Shown here one piece after another: positions 48,939 to 54,900 of a DNA stretch of 64,000 bases. How positions within the stretch are numbered: the stretch's first letter is position 1; each line of letters starts with the position of its first letter. A program made the translations under genes and the position numbers. Below the pieces are notes generated by a model. It did no database searches, was not told where the DNA came from, and saw nothing but the letters and a program-made list of their open reading frames with translations. The DNA comes from Pomphorhynchus laevis (taxonomy: Eukaryota > Acanthocephala > Palaeacanthocephala > Echinorhynchida > Pomphorhynchidae), in contig WNNJ02003376.1 of the NCBI GenBank assembly GCA_012934845.2, positions 1 to 64,000 on the forward strand. Direction: 5' to 3'.

Positions 48939-51900
48939 ATTTAAAATAAACGTCATTTTTATGAATTGACTAATAAATAACAGACGTTGTATCAGAATAA
49001 GAATTAGAGGTCATCAGGAGGAACTGCTATGCTATCAGGTTTCGGCCCTTAACTCCTCTACCCAACATAGCAGCGGGGCCAAATACATGCTAATGATGTA
49101 CTTCCACTGATAAAACTATCTAGTATCTTATTCTAATACAAAGTATATTATTTATTATCCATCCATAAAAATTTGCCACTTTAGAATTTAAATTTATTCT
49201 TTATATTATTGTGTTGATTTATATATTTTACTATTTTCTGCTTGATGTTATTTTTATAGTAACCTAGTTTAAAATATGTATCTATTAAATTATTTAAATG
49301 ATTTTGAAGAAAGCCAATATCATTACATATTGTTGCAATTCTTAAAATTTCATTATTTAATGTATTATATTTTATATTATATGGTATGCATGAATGCTCA
49401 TGCAAAAATATGTTTCTTGTAAATTTAAATATGTCATTATTACGATATAAATAAATAGTAGTTTTAGTTAATGTTAATTTAATGTTCATATCCAAATATA
49501 CACCTTCTTTATCATTAATATTGGTTTTGTTAAGAATAAGGCTTTCTGGATAAATGTGCTCACTAATTGAATAAAAATTATTAGAATTAAATACACATAT
49601 ATCATCAATGTATCGAAACATATATTTCATATATTTATATTGTTTAGATTTAGTTTTTACACAGTTATGAACAAATTCATATTCTATAAAGCTTAAAAAC
49701 AAGTCAGCTATAATTGGGCTACTATTACCACCCATTGGAACACCTTTTACTTGTCTAAATATAGATGTCCCTACTTTTAAATAATTTTGATTTATCAAAA
49801 TATTTAAGTATTCTATTAATTCAATTTTATCCATATATTTATATTTATTTGATGGTTTAATTTTTGTTAGATAGGCGTTATAATTATTATAACATATATA
49901 TGTATATCTTTTTCCGAATATAAGGTTAATTAATTTTACTAACGCTTCTTTAATATCTACTAAATCTAGATTTGTATAAAGCGTACTAAAATCGTATGTA
50001 TTTATATTTTGAAAATTTATTCCTTTTGTCTGTTCTAAAAATTCTTTTGTAGAATTAATACTGAAATAGTGTTTTATACCAGTATTAATTTCGATTACCT
50101 TGCAATATTTTTTAAAATGTGCTTTAATTACTTGAAGTATTTTATTCATATAGACAGAAAGTGGTTTTAATGTACATTTAAACGCACTACATATGAACCT
50201 AGACTTTATTGGATTTTTATGTAATTTTGGATTCCAATATAATATAGGTATAGTTTTATTATCTAATTTAACCTTTATACCCTTTTTATCCATTATAGAA
50301 CAGTGACTTGTAATAATTGTTTCTAAACTCAACTCACTACGTTCATATGTTGGATTTACATTTAAATCATTAGAATATTTCATAAATATTTTAGTCATAG
50401 AGTAATATTAACCGAATGCAGTTTATAAATTGAATTTAATTTATATTATTGCAGCCATCTCCCGGATCCCAAAGCGCTACGGCATTATAGTTGTTACTAA
50501 TAAGTAAACGGGGGAAGCCGACATAACTTGGTATTGGAAACCATCACAGTCCATCTGTAGGGTCAAGATTTTAAGAGTGTTCAGGGATATTTCATCACAG
50601 TTTAGAAGGGTTCATCATAAGGATAATTATTATAAGACGAGCTTCAATCCACAAGCGATCACAAAAGTTATTCGGCAGTATATTACATAAATATTATTGC
50701 AGCCAGTGTAAGGATCGTAGAGCGAAACGGCATTATAGTTGTTACTAATAAGTAAACGGGGGATATATATATTAAATTAAATATTAACCGAAGAAAAGAA
50801 AGGCAATTATTGTATATTTACACGAAAATATATCAATAAATATTTGTGTAAATATACAATAATTGTCCTTCTTTTCTTCGGTTAATATTCAATTTAATAT
50901 AATGAAAGCAACCTACAACGGATCCCGAAAGCAGTTAACCTCTTCATTCAAATATTTATAATAGTATTGCACGGATGTGCTGAGTATACAACGGTACAGG
51001 ATTTCTTACGAAATACGGCATTTATACTAAATGGTGTTGCTTGATAGACTGGACTTCGATTCACGACTTTCAGTCACCATGTACTTCTAGACGACCACTT
51101 CAGCATCTGATAAACGACGGTACATATGGCATAAGTGCCAATAATTCTCGATGGATAAATATAGACAGCATTTCAGTTGGTGTCCAAATGCAGTTTATAA
51201 TGGGTATTCCGACTCATTATAAACTATGGAGGAAATGTGGCTTGAATGCTCAGCAATACAGCCAATTATGCTTTACCGCTACATCGACGATATATTCTTC
51301 TTTTGGCCTGACACAGTAAAATATCTCGAGATATTTAAGTCTCAAACATCAGTCATGGAAAGTATAAAATTGAATTTTGTTCAGGACAAAATGTTGATTA
51401 GCTACCTGGACATATCGATTTTTCAAAGAGGTAAAAGTTTTCAAACTACAGTGTATAGGAAGAAAGAGTTAATACACCTTCACATTCAAGCAAAAAAGTT
51501 GCCATCCATACTCCATCAAACGAAATATAATTTTTAACGAAGGATTACGAGCTCGGAGAATATGCTCACAAAGAGATCTTTTAGAAGATCATCTATCGAC
51601 GATTGAGAGCGAATTTAAAGAAAGAGGATACCCTCTACGTATGATAAGAAAGCAGTTAACAGCGGTTAGGAAATTGCAAAGGCAAAATACGGTGAAATAA
51701 TAAACCAAACAACATCAGACAATGAGTCAATCTTGTATATATCCTACCATCAAATGCTTGATCGTATTCTACAAAATATTAATAAGACCATTAAAGAAAT
51801 GTCAGTATTTAATGCAAATGTCGGTGTTAGATTTAAAATGGGAAAATCAATAGAGAAATTTCTGACTGCAAATAGAGCGGCGAATATAGAAGAAAATGCA

Positions 51901-54900
51901 TGTAGTAGCTGCAATGACAAACGCTGCAAAACGTGCCCGGTTATAACAAATTGCAATGCAATAAAAAGCAGTATTACTGGAGGCATTGTTCATGTAAAAG
52001 CGAATTGTAACTGCAAAACTAGGGGTATAACATAAGTTGGAACATGCAAGTTGTGCAACAAACAATATATAGGTCAATCAAGATTAAATTTAGCTCGAAG
52101 ATTAAACGTAAGGCGTTCACATTTTCGAGCAGGAAATCTTACAGACGGTGCCGTACGACTTGCACTAGAACACAATATGATCGACTGCATGCACTACGTG
52201 ATAGTCCACAGCAATGAAAATGAAGAGCGTCGTCGACTTATGCTGGAAAACAAACTAATAGGAAGGCTACACACAGAGTCAGATTTAGGGTGTAATCCAG
52301 ATCACATGAATGATGATCCAGGTGTAACGTAGTCACAATTTGCATTTATAAATTATCTTAATTTTAATTCCCATTGTTCACAATATTTGTAAAACTCATA
52401 TTAAGACGATGATTTTGTGTTTTTAGATTGATAAAGCTCCATAAAGGAGCGAAACGTCTTATAATCCAGTTTTTGCACTATTGACTCGTTATATATAATA
52501 TGTTTCGTTGGAAACATATATTACAAACTATCTATATATCACAAATTCTACAAAAAACCCACTTCAAAAAATGATTTATTACTTCATGCAGGGTCTTGTC
52601 ATCCTTCATCCGTAAAAAGGTCAATGATTTATTCGGAAGCTTTGCGACGGAGAAAGGCATGCATGGATGTGAGTGATATGGAAAATGCACTTGCAGATTT
52701 TAGAAATATTTTACTGAATAGAGGTTATACCTATAGACAGACGTACCAACACATACATAAGGTACGAATGATGGATCACACAACGTCGATAGAAAAGAGT
52801 GATAGTAAGTTTATGCGAGATAAGCGTCTGTTGGTTCTAACATATCACCCAGGACTTGCAAATCTAAGAAAAGACATGAAACAAATAATAAAAGAATCCG
52901 ATCAAATACAGATATAAAAACTGTATTTAAGGTACCCCTAAAATTAGGTAACTACTTTACTCGTGATAAGTCTAAAAATGCTAATGACATATCAATAAAT
53001 GGGTGCATGTCGTGTAAACGTCCTAGGTGTAAGACATGTGAATCCATATGTGACACCAATACCTATATTAGCACAACCACCAATCGCAAGTATCTTATTA
53101 AAGGAAATTTCAACTGTGCCACTAAAGATATCATATACATCGCACATTGTGGTGGTTGCAATCATCAATAAGTAGGTGAATCATGCCGATCTCTTAGTGA
53201 AAAGCTAAATAACAGACGAGCAAATATCAAGGCAAATAGAAAAGAGAATGATGCATTGGTACGGCATATCGTAGAAAATGATGACGAGCACATATTGAAA
53301 TAGACAGTGGTAGCATCAACATTTAGAAGCACAGAAGAAAGTCGCGAAGGAGAAATGCAGATGATTGGTCGCGTGATGAGTGATAATCCATTTGGATTAA
53401 GCGATAAACATATTTTTAATTTAGACTTAACGTGACTTTGGATTTATGATGTTTTCTAATTTTGAGCACTTGTTTTAGATTGAAAAAGGCTTCGGCCGAA
53501 AACGTTAATAATTTTTTTCTGTATTCCTGGTATTTCTTCAAACTAATATATATAATTGTAGATTTTGCCAAAAACCGGAGTTCGATTACAAGTAGAGCAG
53601 ACTTCCTTATCACTCCTAGACGAGCTGATGGAGCCGGAGCACTCATCAGTAGGGTGAACTACCATCAGTCGTTTCGGCTGCCTTGTGATATATTAAATAG
53701 GCATTTCCGAGGAGTGATAACTAAGTCTGCTCTACTTGTAATCGAACTCCGGTTTTTGGCAAAATCTACAATTATGAAACTGAAGCTTATTAGCTTCAGT
53801 TTATTAGCACAATTTAACACAGTCAGATATAAAATTATAAATATGTATCCTCTAAAGGATCTTGTGAGAAAGCAAGCAACGACAGCAAGTAAAATTCCTG
53901 CCGAATAAATTAGGATGGTCCGAAAAGCACATGGTTAGTTTATAGAGGCTTTGCCCATGCTACCACGTTAGCAAATTCTCGGAAATGCATATTTAATATA
54001 TCACAAGGCAGCCGAAACGACTGATGGTAGTTCACCCTACTGATGAGTGCTGCCGGCTACCATCAGCTCGTCTAGGAGTGATAAGGAAGTCTGATCTACT
54101 TGTAATCAAACTCCGGTTTTTGGCAACATCTACAATTATGAAACTGAAGCTTATTAGCTCCCGGAGCACAGTTTAACACAGTCAGATATAAAATTATAAA
54201 TATGTATCCTCTAAAGGATCCTGTCAGAAAGCAAGCAACGACAGGAAGTAAAATTCTTGCCGAATAAAATTAGGATGGTCCGGAAAGCACATGGTTAGTT
54301 TAAAGAGGCTATGCCCATGCTACCACGTTAGCAAATTCTCGGAAATGCCTATTTAATATATCACAAGGCAGCCGAAACGACTGATGGTAGTTCACTCTAC
54401 TGATAAGTGCTGCCGGCTACCATCAGCTCGTCTAGGAGTGATAAGGAAGTCTGCTCTACTTGTAATCGAACTCCGGTTTTTGGCAAAATCTACAATTATG
54501 AAACTGAAGCTTATTAGCTTTCGGAGCACAGTTTAACCTTGAATATTGGGAGAATAATTCGGTTCTATTTCTTGGTCTGATAAAGATATATAGAATGCTG
54601 CCTGGTGTTAATGCCTCCTTGGTAGCATTCTATATATCTTCATCAGACCAAGATATAGTACCGAATTATTCTCGCAATATTCAAAGTCGCTAATTATGCC
54701 CAGTCATCCTATGTGTGACGCCAAACTTCTACAACAGTATACGCGTTTCAATCTAATGGAGCACATCAGTACTGTGACTTCAATAATCATCCATATACAC
54801 CTTATCATACGCTTAAACAGTGTTTAAAGCTCGAAAACCAGAACTATCTTTAATCTGAATCATTAAAGGGAATTTAGCATAAGCTCTGTGCATGGCAGTG

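Noticed and set aside
53462-53908. 148-codon ORF
   Set aside because: It crosses a palindromic junction of the 360-bp repeat and has no family features.
53548-54535. Active hammerhead ribozyme in the 360-bp units
   Set aside because: GAAAC and CTGATGA with a shared helix are present, but stems I and III and an NUH triplet could not be placed.
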